A stretch of DNA of 64,000 nucleotides from Cheiracanthium punctorium (GCA_038373885.1 JAWZYV010006213.1:310001-374000); one strand, 5' to 3'; counted from the first letter of the stretch, positions 1 to 10,933 are shown. Notes: a model not told the origin generated them from the sequence alone. Program-made: numbers and translations.

Positions 1-27
1 TTGGGAAAGGGTTGCGCCTCAAAAAGG
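1..27 (+). mobile_element. right end of a piggyBac-type foldback MITE, cut by the window edge
   Basis: The first 27 bases match the right terminus of the two complete MITEs at 17687-18136 and 51901-52395 (shared stretch TTGGGAAAGGGTTGCGCC, then TCAAA and a GG-TAA-like end). The rest of this third copy lies upstream of the window. The TTAA target is degenerate here (GTAA-like). Confidence 0.7.
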
Positions 28-1485
28 TAAGCAATTGTGTTGGTTTAAGTAGAAGTGGGTATGTTTAGAAGAGAGCGATGTATATTAGAGTGTTGTATAC
101 AATCCGGTGTTTTTGCTTGTCGGATCAACCCCATATCGTGGAGCTACTGTTTTTAAAGGCAAGAAAAAATTATTAAAAAAAATTACGCTCAAATAATTTT
201 AACATACAAATTATCTTCTAGAAAAATTTTTGATTGTTGTTTAAAAAAATATGATGTACAAACTGTGGTAATACTGCATTTTATTACTATAGGGTGATTC
301 CGGGAGAGTCGCCTCACCCGGGACAGATGCCGCACCCCTTGTATTTCTGGTAATTTTCAATAGATAGCAGTTGCACGCGCAGTATAGGCGTGCAGTGAGA
401 TTTTCGTAACTGGTGTATAGCAGGAATCCCGTTCAGTGCTTTAGCTGTAGCTAAAAAAAAATTATTTTGAGATAAGCGCATGATTTCACTATCCAAACTT
501 TTAAACACGTTACGCTTAAGTGTTTTTTATGCGCTAATTAGCGAACCCATGCATGATCTCGTAGTCAATACTAAGTGCAGCACCTGTACACAGTACAGTG
601 TATAGTTACCCCACTTTCCGTTGCGAAGACAGGCAACTGTGATGTGTTACGTCTGTACCGTGCAAAATGGGATACATGCTGCACGCTGTTCCGGTATACA
701 TGCCGCAGTTTCTTTTGTACGGGATGCCACTTTAGTAAAATTTTAATTTATCTCTCCGTCTCTTATTTTTTATATTACTGAATTTATATTAATAGATTCA
801 ATATTTTCTAGATTTAACTAAATGTTATTAATATTTTTCTGTTTCTTTGTGACAGACTCATCAAGTTGGGCATGTTATTAAAATGCTACATTTGTCGTTA
901 ATTGTAATTGTAATCGTTCTGCATTTTAACATTCAGTCTTGAAATATTGATCTTAAAAACCAGATTAATTTTAATTTATTTACAGATTTTATTAGAAACG
1001 CCCGCATTTTATAACAGAATAAAACAATGTGAGAACAAAAGAATATAACAATGCTAAAACAAATCAAACAAAATGAACGTTAATTTTGTCTTTCACCCCA
1101 CCCCCCCTCTCAAATAGGCTAATGTTACACTGTTGATGAAATGACAATTAAAATTCAATTATAAAAGTAAGTATTTAACTTGTAAGTATTCAATTATAAA
1201 AGTAGTAGTGAACTGATTTAGTAATGAACCAATATTGATTGAAACCTACTAATACATCACTTTGTACTCATTTAGTTTCTTTTTGCTATTACGTAGGTAA
1301 TTATAGTCCAGATATGAATATTTATTTTAATATTTTTAATTTATTACTTCATTAAGTTCTTATGACAGGCGCGGCAGAACTCCCGCACAAGCCTCACCCG
1401 CAGAGCAAAGTTTTAGAAAAAAAAATTTGAAAATATTAATTATTTTTTAAATATTTTTTATCGCAGTACACATGTTTTGCACTCT
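28..1485. other. no gene seen; AT-rich sequence
   Basis: Short open frames only, without family resemblance or credible splice sites. A more GC-balanced block at about 290-740 starts with TAGGGTGATTCCGGGAGAG, which resembles a motif at about 19576. It may be an unrecognised old transposon. Confidence 0.5.
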
Positions 1486-1524
1486 ACATTAAATAGCACA
1501 TTTGCATTCTACATTAAATAGCAC
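1486..1524 (+). repeat. tandem 25-bp repeat carrying the LINE target-site sequence
   Basis: ACATTAAATAGCAC occurs at 1486-1499 and again at 1511-1524, within two near-identical 25-bp units. The second copy directly abuts the LINE fragment, and ACATTAAATAGC recurs after its poly-A at 2039-2050. The 1511 copy and the 2039 copy are the likely target-site duplication. The 1486 copy is an extra tandem unit. Confidence 0.75.
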
Positions 1525-2038
1525 GTGGGTGGACCTTAACCCTTCAGTGGATCCCAAGCCACAGAGATATTCCTGGTAATGAACGTGCGGACAGACTAGC
1601 TAAGGCTGGTTGTTCATTACTACAGTCATCCTACCCTTGTCCCTATTTTTATACCTGCAATTAAATTAAGAGAATGATTGAAGGTGCACTTAAGGACTAT
1701 CACAGGACCCATGCTGTAGGAAAGTCCTGGAACAAACTTTTGATTCACCCCGTGCCAGACAACCTTCCTAGACGTATGGCCTCTGCAAATTGTAGACTTT
1801 TAACCTCTCAGGACTTTTTACGGGGGGACCTAGACCGTATTGGTGTTTCGCCTTCACCTGACTACCCTCTGACCTGAGGCGAATTGTTTGAACTTCGATC
1901 ATTTGCTGGCAAGCACTGCACTTAAAAGACATGCACTATTCCGTGGACAATTTTTTTTAACCGTTCTGAACTGCACTGGGCTGCGAGATGGAAATAGTGG
2001 TCTATAGACTTTTCCTCGGTGTATGGAAAAAAAAAAAA
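1525..2038 (+). mobile_element. 5'-truncated non-LTR retrotransposon (LINE) 3' end
   Basis: This is a 3' fragment of a LINE with a C-terminal RNase H region. It ends in a 13-nt poly-A run at about 2026-2038 and is flanked by a 12-bp target-site duplication (1511-1522 and 2039-2050). Severe 5' truncation, poly-A and a variable-length TSD together are the hallmark of target-primed reverse transcription. Only about 0.5 kb of a multi-kilobase element is present, so it cannot move itself. The family is probably a RNase H-bearing clade (I/R1/Jockey-like group); I cannot assign it more closely. Confidence 0.8.
1542..1877 (+). pseudogene. LINE RNase H C-terminal fragment with one stop codon
   Basis: In a single frame the sequence reads QWIPSHRDIPGNERADRLAK, the conserved end of LINE-type RNase H (the SH...GNE.AD.LA motif). 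After an in-frame stop at 1662-1664 it continues in the same frame through a region ending LPRRMASANCRLLTSQDFL and RIGVSPSPDYPLT. That matches the segment before the C-terminal Cys-rich knuckle of these polyproteins. In the intact protein this domain removes RNA from the RNA:DNA hybrid during retrotransposition. The reverse transcriptase and endonuclease domains are missing because of 5' truncation. It is a dead fragment. Confidence 0.75.
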
Positions 2039-2050
2039 ACATTAAATAGC

Positions 2051-2776
2051 TCAACATGATTTATTTATTTGTATGTGTACTCTGGAATTTTTTACACAAA
2101 TTCAAAAAAAAAAAAAATGTGCGACATAAGTCCCTGAGTTACAATACATTTTTGGTAAATTCATACAAAATGCCTGTACTATACCGCTTTTCCTCTATGT
2201 GCTTAATTCAGGACACTGCTAGCTAAACCAAAGCAGAACTAATCTATAACGCACTTATCTTTATATGATATCAATTTAATGTAAATTGAATTGTCATTAT
2301 GAAAAGTGGTATTTCATTTGCTACGACATCAAGGTAATGTAATTTGACGTCGTTGAAATTTATATTCCTGGAATAGTCGCTGTTTGACAATTTCAGCAGG
2401 AGATTGTCCTAAATGGCTCAAGTATTCTTCCGTTAATTCCACAATGTATTCGGAATGTATGAATACTTGAGTATGTTATCTTTGACGATATCAGCTCACA
2501 TGTTTAAAGATATTAATTTATTAGTACTCGGCACTTCTCATTAATCAAATTTGTGGTGGATATGGACGCACATTTATCAGATAAATTCCAAGCGATGGAT
2601 TCGACACTAGTGAACAGAAAATTAATTCGTCAACGAATCAAGTGCACTTAATATGTCGGCAGTTGCAGTTGATTTCAAAAGAATGAATTTATTTAGTAAA
2701 TCAATTTGTCATTTACTACGTCTAAAGGATTTATTAAATCAGAATCCATACCTGTAAACATCACAAATGTACGTAA
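2051..2776. other. no gene seen
   Basis: AT-rich sequence between the LINE and the piggyBac element. No coding signal or repeat structure was recognised. Confidence 0.5.
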
Positions 2777-2794
2777 GTAACCCTCTAATGCCCA
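2777..2794 (+). repeat. left GTAA duplication plus piggyBac TIR
   Basis: GTAA (2777-2780) is followed by the 14-bp TIR CCCTCTAATGCCCA (2781-2794). Confidence 0.85.
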
Positions 2795-2911
2795 GTATAA
2801 GAAGTTTCCAAGAAAAAAATTATTTTTTGGTTAAATTAGTGTTATTTTAGGACAAATAATACAAACATAATTAAAAATTAACAGAAAAGTAATTTTTTTT
2901 ATGTTTTTCCA

Positions 2912-2933
2912 ATGGTAGCATATATGCTACCAT
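2912..2933. repeat. 22-bp subterminal palindrome, left copy
   Basis: Perfect palindrome of half-site ATGGTAGCATA. It lies 117 bp inside the left TIR and is followed by GGGCAGATTAGGG, a degenerate look-alike of the right TIR. It is probably a transposase-binding subterminal repeat (inference). Confidence 0.75.
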
Positions 2934-3008
2934 GGGCAGATTAGGGTGTAAATGAAGCAATTTTCACAATGTTAAAAAAAATTTATTTTCATGTGTTTTT
3001 CTACATTT

Positions 3009-5506
3009 TTACATATGGAAGGATTTAAAACAATTTCTCTCTTTATTTAAACAAAGATATACGTTGCATTTTTCACATTTTACACACGTAAATATTCCTC
3101 TTGGACATACGTGACACCTTTGTCGCTTGGAGTCAAACCCTGGCCAGTGGTGGACACCATCAGTCCTTTGATCCTGAAAGTTATCATAAATATTTTGTTT
3201 TATACATATAAATTATATCATATTACTATAAAATTATTAATGTTTAAATGAGCAAGAATATATAAAGCTTACTTTTGGTGGTTCATCTGAACGAGCTTTT
3301 CTTTTCAAAGTAGGTCTGCCAACTTTCTTCTTTTTTGCTGTAATAAGGCCAGTAGCCAGTTCGTTTAAAAAACTGCGGCAGGATATGTGCTTTATTTTCA
3401 ATTGGCTACAATGACGTCGATACAATAGCCACGAATTAGTTGTTGCCATTGAGATTGTATGCCAAAATATATACATATACCAGCGATTTGATTTTAAGGG
3501 GTACTTATACTTGAATGACATCATATCATTTAAATCTACCCCTCCCATATTTTTGTTGTATGATGGGATGGGTGCTGGGCATGGAATTTCGACATCACTC
3601 TGAGATTTTACTTTTCTTTTCACTGTAGACAAAGGTTTGACTCCTAGAGTGTTTAACACCAAGGTACAGCATCTACTATCAAACCATCTTACAGCTATGA
3701 CATCCCATTCTCCACAGATGCAACAGAATAATCAATAGAACCTCTACCCTCTTTCTTCATTTCTTTTTCATTTTTGAGTTTGCATTTCATCAACCTATTT
3801 TCCCTCAAAGTTCCAACATATCCTATGCCTTTCCTGGACAATTCAGATACTAGCGGGATTCCAGAGAAAAAGTTGTCTGCAAAGATAGTAGTCTTTTCCG
3901 GAGTTTTAATTGTATCACATAGCTGAATCACAACACCTGCTCCCAGTCCTAATGCATAGCCACTTTGATCACCATAATATCCTTTTGATTGTCCAGTGTA
4001 AATGTCAAAGTCATAACAAATGCCAGATTGTCCACACCGAGCCCACATTTTTAAACCCCATTTACTGTGAGGTTTCTTCGGCATATATTGCTTTATGTGA
4101 ACTCTACCGCGAAATGGGATCATAATTTCATCTATGGACTGTTTATATTCTTCTGGAATTTTAAGCATATTATTTCTCAGCATAGATAACCATGGGCGTA
4201 TTTTCCAGCATTTATCATTTTGTTGCGGATCATCTATACAGAAGTTATCAGTAATATGCAAAAATCTTAGGATTTTCTCAAATCTATTTCTGGGCATAAC
4301 TTCTGCTATTGGTTCATACCGTAGTCCATCTTCCCAATAACCTCTGACAAATGGAATCTGGACCAATCCCATTCTAATTGTCATTCCTAGAAACTGTTCT
4401 ATCTCATTTTCCGTCAGCATAATTGAATTTCCTGTTTTCTGAATACTATAGAGATTTGTTTGCTCAACTAATAGTTGAATCATATCTTTTGAGATAAACA
4501 TTTGAAAATAATCCAATGCAGGTGGAACAGGCTCCAAGGGATTAGGAAAATTATCTTCATTTGCAAAAGGTAAAAGATTTGGTTCTTTTTTCCTCCAGAG
4601 AATTTTAATATTTTTACTGCTCTTTTTTAGTTTTGTGTTTTCTTGAACATTTGGCACATTCATATTATTTTCAATATTTTTATCATCTTCATTTTTCACC
4701 ATCTCATCTTCTTCATCATACAAAATATCGTGACTTTGATTCTCATAATCAGAGTCATCATCAGACATTTCTGATAAATCACTTTCCATGCCATTCATGA
4801 AAGCAATAGCATCTTCCACTTTATTAAAGACATTTGTCCTTCTTTTTCTATTGAAATATTGACCTGAAGTAGATGGCTGAAAAGAAATCAAAAATTACTT
4901 CAAAATACAATTTTTTAAAAATATTTAAAAAACACTGATATTTAGAAAATAAAAAAGTGGATACTCTTTCATTTAATAATTCAATATAAAATAAAATAAT
5001 CTGAAATAATAATTAAGGGATAAATTTACATCCAAACTTAATTTCAAAGTAATTCTTTTAATTTTATTATTTTCCTTTTTCCCCCACCCGGAAAAAATCA
5101 TTGATACATTTTAAAACAAACAAAAATCTAACAAAATTTAAGTTTATAAATAATCTAAGGGCACATTCATATCAATGATATAAAAACTAAAGCACAAAAT
5201 ACTCTAACTAAAATGTTCCCTTCTCATTTCAGAACAGCTAGGCTTAGTTACAGGAATGCCCATGGTAGCAAATATGCTACCATGATTTAAAAACTCATCT
5301 AAGTATTATAAATGAAACTTTTGCACAAAATATTTGGCGTTTAGTGAAAAAGCAAACCTTTTTAGACTTATATATAGAAAAAATTTTCTTTTATTTAAAT
5401 AAAATACTTATAAAATAAGAGAAAAACTTACCATTGTAAACATGTCTTCCTTGTTTCCTTCATCCATGTTGCTACTAAAATAATTTTCTCGCATTGGTGC
5501 TGCCAT
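3009..5506 (-). pseudogene. piggyBac transposase, three exons, one frameshift
   Basis: DDE-type transposase that excises and inserts the element at TTAA-like sites. Exon 1 (5432-5506) encodes 25 residues starting MAAPMRENYF, with an in-frame stop just upstream. It ends at ACAATG|GTAAGT. Exon 2 starts at 4876 after TTGATTTCTTTTCAG and encodes PSTSGQ..., an acidic stretch and the catalytic core. The DDD triad is in place: SIDEIMIPF (codon about 4132), FADNFFSG (about 3877) and NMGGVDLND (about 3536). A one-base loss near 3712-3722 breaks the frame between SIDYSVA and ...WDVIAVRWFD. Exon 2 ends at 3273 (donor GTAAGC), and exon 3 (3173-3009, acceptor ACTTTCAG) encodes the Cys/His-rich DNA-binding domain with C..C..C..C..C spacing, ending FKSFHM-stop. 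Both introns (555 and 99 bp) are phase 0. Predicted length is about 614 residues, normal for the family. Introns are inferred from splice motifs and restored homology. Confidence 0.85.
5262..5283. repeat. 22-bp palindrome, internal copy in intron 1
   Basis: Same 22-bp sequence as at 2912 and 5617 with one central substitution (AAATAT for ATATAT). It is preceded by AATGCCC, a piece of the TIR, and lies inside the predicted first intron of the transposase gene. Confidence 0.7.
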
Positions 5507-5616
5507 CTATTAACTAAATCTGCTATTATGGCTTGTAAAAGGTACAGTTATTGATTTAATGTCATAAAAAATACATTCTGCCATATTTCTGGAATGAAAA
5601 AAAAAGCGTTTAAAGT

Positions 5617-5638
5617 ATGGTAGCATATATGCTACCAT
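5617..5638. repeat. 22-bp subterminal palindrome, right copy
   Basis: Perfect palindrome identical to the copy at 2912-2933. It abuts the right TIR directly, whereas the left copy is 117 bp away, an asymmetry like that of the ends of known piggyBac elements. Confidence 0.8.
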
Positions 5639-5655
5639 GGGCATTAGAGGGGTAA
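5638..5655 (-). repeat. right piggyBac TIR plus GTAA duplication
   Basis: The TIR complement TGGGCATTAGAGGG (5638-5651) is followed by GTAA (5652-5655). The TIR shares its first base with the last base of the adjoining 22-bp palindrome. Confidence 0.85.
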
Positions 5656-6240
5656 AGTATGTCTTAACTTTTCCTCTTATATTGTATCATTCATGATACT
5701 TACCTAAATCACTCTTTCTATACTTGTAAACTGACACCCAAAACTTTTCATCTCGTGTTCTAATTAACCGCTTTTAATGCAACAAAAATGCAAATTTTTA
5801 TTATTAGACACGAAGAATACAGATTTTAGACAAAATTTAACTGATGAAGGGCAGGTCAATTCGAAAGCTCTTAACAACTTATAGTTTGTTCAATAACATA
5901 AGAGTGAAAATATGAAGTAAATAAAAAAGCAGTTTGATAAAGTAGCAGAAAAAAAATGCGCATTGTATCGGGCAAAACAATAGACATTTTGCTCTTAGCG
6001 ATCAAATAGCAAAACAACACAGGCAACTCTGAAATAAATGAATTTAAATCTTTTGTACAATAATTGGCCTGGATATTTAAGTCTTTACACTCTAAAGACT
6101 TTATACGCGTCGATTTAAAACTTGTTTTATATTCCAAAGCTGCTTATTTTTTTTTCAACTAATCTGTTACAAGTGAGAACACTATAAAGGTATTTTCCGA
6201 ACTCAAAGTTATTAAAACAATTGTTGTATAAGCTGGTGTA
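5656..6240. other. no gene seen
   Basis: AT-rich flank of the piggyBac element without recognisable features. Confidence 0.5.
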
Positions 6241-6462
6241 TGAACTGTCGGACAAAACTTTGGCGACCACGTGCATTTCGGCATATTTTATTAATAAAAG
6301 GCTATGCTATATAAAATACAACGATAAATCAATAATATGTACATATGACCATCATAATATATTATCACAAAAACAACGAATATTATAATGGAAATAGCGA
6401 AGTGGACGTAGTCAAAATTTTGGTCACCAGATAGAGTTTTAGGAGTATTTCATTTAACCCGG

Positions 6463-7080
6463 GATTACTCGCGTGAAAAAAAACAACTGAATTACTCACG
6501 CAGGGTATCTCACACCCAACATGTTTTTTTTAATGTCTTTATCGTAAAATCGATACACGAGAGGTAAAAAAAGATAAATAAATAAATATAATTGTAACCG
6601 TACGTTTATAATACTATTCGAAAAACAATATAAAAACGTGTTTATATACTCATACCTAGAGCATCTCTCAGAATAATAACAGAAGTGCTCGCGGAGGGTG
6701 TAAAATACCCGTCGTAACAATATTCAAAAACCTGTTTGAAGAATTTCACCAGAATGTTTTCCCCTTGAAGGTTATGGCCTTAAAGTCATCTGCACTAGGC
6801 TTCATCAATTTTCACAAAACTGTTAGGAAGCCACATTGAAAAAAAGGATGACTTAGAACAATTGCATAAGTACTCGCGCAGGGTATGCTAAACCCGACGT
6901 GGCGCTATCCGAAAACCTATTTGAGCAATTTAAAAACAATTTCCCCCCTTCAAAGTTATGACCTGAGAGCCAGCTACGCGAGATTTCATCTATTTTCAAA
7001 AAAAAAAAAAAGATTAGGAAGGCACATCTAAAACAAAAGCTCGTAGCGAGTATGTTATACCCTATGCGAGTACTGCCGTG
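6463..7080 (+). repeat. diverged ~180-bp tandem repeat
   Basis: The motif ACTCGCGCAGGGTAT and variants recur at about 6492, 6689 and 6871, with a decayed copy near 7046. Each is followed by a short inverted ACCC/CCCG tract. The units at about 6688-6865 and 6870-7040 align along their length: ...AAAACCTRTTTGA..., then ...CCCCTT.AA.GTTATG.CCT..., then ...TTAGGAAGSCACAT.... Confidence 0.65.
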
Positions 7081-7341
7081 TTAAATATAAGTGCTCCGTT
7101 ACCAGTGTTTACAGCTTACAGATTGTGCAAGAAGCGTGCAGCAATATAAAGACATTAAGGATGATCAATGGAGGAAAATTTGCCGAAATCATCAGATTGC
7201 ATGACCAACTTATAAATCTCAGGAAAACAGCAAAGTGAAAGTGAACAGAGCAAGTGTTTCCTAGGATACAGGCACCAGGGTGCTCAAGAATAGAAACCGA
7301 AAAAGAGAAGAAGACTGGACGTTCTTTATCTGTCCGTAATA

Positions 7342-8874
7342 CTCTGCTCAAAACGATTAAGGGATATTGTAAGTTTTATATAAAATAAAGATATAAGCGA
7401 AATTTTTTTGCCGAAAATGTAAGAAGAGAATCACAAATGCAAATTTTTCTGATTTTCAAACTGTGGAGTATGCTAATTTTGAGTTCGACGTCAAAAACGT
7501 CGCTTCAGCGGCAGCGAATGAAATTGGACTTTCAACTGAATAAAAGACAATGAAGACAAGGATGATCGGCATTCAGTGACTGCTTTGTTTCGATGAGTAC
7601 GATGTCTCAGCGAAGTCATTTAACCGATTCAGAAGCTTGGAGAGTTGTCGGTAGGTTAGAAGGGGGCCAAACTCAAGCCGAAGTAAAGCAAGCCATTGGA
7701 GTGTCACAAAGTGTGATTTCCAGGATCTGGAACTGGTTTTTGGCGACTGGAAGTGCAGGCCGAAGACCAGCGCAAGGTCGTAGACGGGCAATAACGCCCA
7801 ATGAAGATAGTTATTTAGTGTTAACGGCTCAGAGACATCGGAATATGAACGCTACTCTTCTCCAACAACACCTTCGCTCGGCTACTGGCACCACGGTTTT
7901 AACTCAGACTGTTCGAAACCGGCTCCATGGTGTAGGTCTGTATGCTCGCCGACCGATGGTATGTGTTAGACTAACATCAAGGCATCGTCACGACCGCAGG
8001 GAGTGGGCAACAGAGCATGTGAACTGGAGGAGAAATGAATGGCGCAATGTTCTTTTTTCTGACGAGTCCCGTTTTTCAGTTCATCCGATAATAGGCGTAT
8101 TTTCATCTGGAGGGACCGTGGCAGTAGGAATAATCCTGCGTTCGTGCACGAAAGTGTCAGCTTTGGCGGTGGAGGAGTGTTGTGTATGGTGGCATCTCCA
8201 TTGACGGGCGCACAGACCTCTACATCATTCGAGATGAACCTCTGACTGGTCGCCGATATAGGGATGAGATCCTCAGACCTATTGTAGTCCCTTACGCTGC
8301 ACCAATCGGAGATGACTTCATTTTAATGGACGATAACTGCAGGCCACATCGTGCTAACCTGCTGGAGGATTTCCTTTTCGAGGAAGGAATCGTACGAATG
8401 GAATGGCCAGCGTGTTCTCCAGACATGAATCCAATAGAGCACGTTTGGGACGCTCTAGGAAGACGAGTTGCTGGCCACCAACCACCCCCACAAACTCTCC
8501 AAGAACTGGAGAGAGCTCTTCTGGAAGAGTGGGACAGAATACCCCAACTCGTGATTAATAGCCACATTGACTCCATACCTCAAAGGTGTTCAACGTTGCT
8601 GGCCGTCCTTGGAAACCATACCCCCCCCCTACTGAAAATGATTTCCTTTGAAGAAAACACCTTTTCTTATTCTTTTTTTCTCATATGCACAAATTGTGTG
8701 TTTTTTCCTTTTCTACACAAATGCGCAATAAAATGCATTTTTTTCTGCCTAACATGTGTAATTTATTCTTATATAACCTACTACGTCTGTCGACCATGTA
8801 TCAATCATCTAAAAAGTTTCCCAGCCACAAGATCCACATAAAACCGCAATATCCTTTAATTGTTTTGAGCATTG
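7342..8874 (+). mobile_element. Tc1-like transposon inserted in the Tc3-like element
   Basis: Inverted ends of about 30 bp (core TGCTCAAAACRATTAARGG then ATATTG) lie at 7342 onward and in complement ending at 8874. TA target duplications are at 7340-7341 and 8875-8876. The length of 1533 bp and single transposase gene are typical of Tc1. Removing it brings the two halves of the outer transposase together, so it is the younger insertion. Confidence 0.9.
7593..8634 (+). pseudogene. Tc1-like transposase with two one-base deletions
   Basis: DDE transposase of the Tc1 group. The first 163 residues, from MSTMSQRSHLTDSEAWRVVG, contain the helix-turn-helix region (about residues 14-50), a GRRP-type basic motif at 56-60 and the first catalytic Asp in LFSDESRF (D157). 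Near 8082-8084 the frame shifts: the expected IFIWRDRGSRNNPAFVHESV lies in the next frame. It shifts again near 8181-8184, after which YGGISIDGRTDLY begins the third segment. That segment has LMDDNCRPH (second Asp) and SPDMNPIEHVW (Glu) with 34 residues between them, the Tc1 D34E signature. A C-run at about 8621-8630 probably hides the original stop. The frame extending to 8841 is an artefact of that. Inactive, but little diverged. Confidence 0.88.
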
Positions 8875-9749
8875 TAGAAGGGAATTAGGAGGACGCACGT
8901 CAATTAATAACGCTAGATGAACTGGTCACCAGCTGTATCATAAAGAATACAACCGGTGTCACAGCCTCACGCCGAACTATTTGGCATTGCTAAACAAAAC
9001 TTTAGCTACGAAAGAATCAGGAAACAACTGCCGCTAACGCCGATGTGCAGGGAACAGTGTCTCAAGTTCACACGCTAACACGTTGTCGAATCCACGGACT
9101 TCAAATAATTGGTTTTCACGGATGAGAAACGCTTTTGCTTCGATGGACTCGACAACGCCCGTTCATACGTCGAACATACAGGTGATAGCTCGAACATACA
9201 GGTGACACCGCAACCAGTGAAGCATCAAATGGAGGGTTGTGGTGTAACGATTTTAGTTACCGTCTCCATCTTTGTTAATCTCATGATAAAGATCGTTGAA
9301 GGCAAATATAACAGCCTAAAATACCTTAATAATCTACAAATCATCATAGACAACTTGACCAGAACAAATAGATTTGGCAACAAGACAACGCGAGAATCAA
9401 TACTGCAAAAAATGTTGGATTACCTGAAGTTGGAAAACATTGCTGTGAACGTGATCGAAAATGTGTATCTGAACGTGATCGAGAATGTGTGTCACCTAAT
9501 GAAGCAGGTTGTGCATACGGATAAGCAATACGACTGAAGAACTCGGAAAAGAACTAATTCGTGCTCTGGAGAGATGTGCAAAGAAATTCAATATGGAAAC
9601 CATAAGGAATCTATACAAATCAATTCTTGGACGATTGCTAAATCTCGTTGACGTTTAAGGAACACAAATTCAATAATCATCTCACCATTTTGTTATCTTT
9701 TATTTGTTGGACATGCGTGCTTACTTGGTGGCAGAGAAAGTTTTGACTA

Positions 9750-10933
9750 CCCATTTTCATGTATTTTTTATGAAATGTTTTACGTTTGAGTTATTAAATA
9801 GTTTCTGATATTAATTTTTTTCCCTTATTGTCCCTTTATGTTACGGTGTGGTATGCATACGTACATGATTTGTACTTGAAAAAATTTAACAATGAAACAG
9901 GCTAATGCGAAATGCACAAACAGTTTCAACACTTATTCAATAGTTTTTTATTTATTTATTAATTAATTTGGGTCTTTTTTTTAGCTGAATTCACTATGCA
10001 AAGTACCCCTAGCGGAGACTTTTTCAACTATAAAAAAGTCTTCCTTAAGCATGTTTCGTGTGCAGTCCATATACCAAATTTGTTAGCAATTAAATAACTC
10101 GTTTGAGTTGCACAATGCTGTTTATATGGTAAGTATACTTATAACCACTCTGCATATCTAATTAAAGTTAAAAAGTAGCAAAATGCTTAATTGGCTATTT
10201 TAAGAAAGCCTTGGCTTATAATTTGAAGTTATTTCTCAGCTTTTTACGAATATGTCAACTTTTAGTTTCCCGAATATATTAGTCTTGGTTCTTAAAAAAC
10301 AAATAGAAATCCGGTGTGGTTCTGTAAGAATATCCTATCCGACTAGGATATTTGCCACCACGGCGGGCAAGACGAAATATTTCATTGTATTAAATACGCC
10401 AATTTGCCAAAGATTATTCATTCCAATATATGGAGATTATTCATTACACTTAATGGGAAATGATTATCGATTTTGCGCATGCACAAATTAACAACGAATT
10501 TAAAAGTCGCCATTGGTGGTAAATGTCCGAACTTTTCCGAATATCCTTACGCTTACGTTTTGAGAGAAATGATAGTAACTGAAGGAAAATTCCTGGTTTA
10601 GGGTGAAGATAATCCTAAAAGATAATAAATGAGAAGCTTTATGCATGACTGAAACATCAAAGACCGGCATAAACGGCAAAAATGAAGCATAGCCCATAAA
10701 CAATTCAAAACAGAATATTAAATATTTTGTCCGGGATATAGTCTTATTGTTCATTTTTCAGCTTAATATGTGATAATTAATGTTTGCTTAATATACAACT
10801 TAATGTTTTGTTTATTTAAAATGATGCAAATAACTTAAGAAAGAGACTAAATTTTTCTCATATAGAAGCAAAAAAATGCCTCGAACTTGAACTTTTATCA
10901 GCATTTTTCATGTTTATTATAAAATAAGTATAA

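Larger units (their letters stand above)
2781..5651 (-). mobile_element. near-complete piggyBac-family transposon (2.87 kb)
   Basis: The element is delimited by perfect 14-bp terminal inverted repeats, CCCTCTAATGCCCA at 2781-2794 and its complement at 5638-5651. The same 4-mer, GTAA, flanks both ends (2777-2780 and 5652-5655). piggyBac elements normally duplicate TTAA, so GTAA on both sides is odd. Inside is a transposase gene on the minus strand with N-terminal, catalytic DDD and C-terminal Cys-rich parts. A 22-bp palindrome occurs near both ends and once in intron 1. The single frameshift suggests a fairly recent insertion. Confidence 0.9.
7141..9658 (+). pseudogene. Tc3-like transposase remnant, interrupted at 7342-8874
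   Basis: Cut-and-paste transposase remnant, non-functional. The N-terminal helix-turn-helix part is hinted at by GGKFAEIIRLHDQL (about 7168) and KKTGRSLSVRN just before the insertion. After the insertion the reading resumes with INNARDELVTSC and TGVTASRRTI-like sequence (8900-8990). Next comes the catalytic segment VFTDEKRFCFDGLDN (9112, first Asp), and in another frame IWQQDNARINTAKNVGLPE (9372, second Asp). The tail ends LLNLVDV-stop at 9658. Several frameshifts and stops separate these blocks. The third catalytic residue region (about 9470-9520) is decayed. Tandem ERDRECV-like repetition at 9450-9490 looks like a small local duplication. Confidence 0.7.
6411..9747 (+). mobile_element. decayed Tc3-like (Tc1/mariner) element, split by a second transposon
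   Basis: The outer element is suggested by inverted ends GTCAAAATTTT (6411) and complement of GTCAAAACTTT (ending 9747), both preceded by TA, with CACCA shared a few bases further in. A similar end sequence, GTCGGACAAAACTTTGG, lies at about 6247, so the true left border could be there. It carries pieces of a transposase at 7141-7339 and 8877-9658, separated by a complete Tc1-like insertion with TA duplication. The borders are less certain than the nesting. Confidence 0.55.

Noticed and set aside
3910..4340. Open frames on the plus strand across the piggyBac gene
   Set aside because: They are shadows of the minus-strand transposase, with no resemblance of their own.
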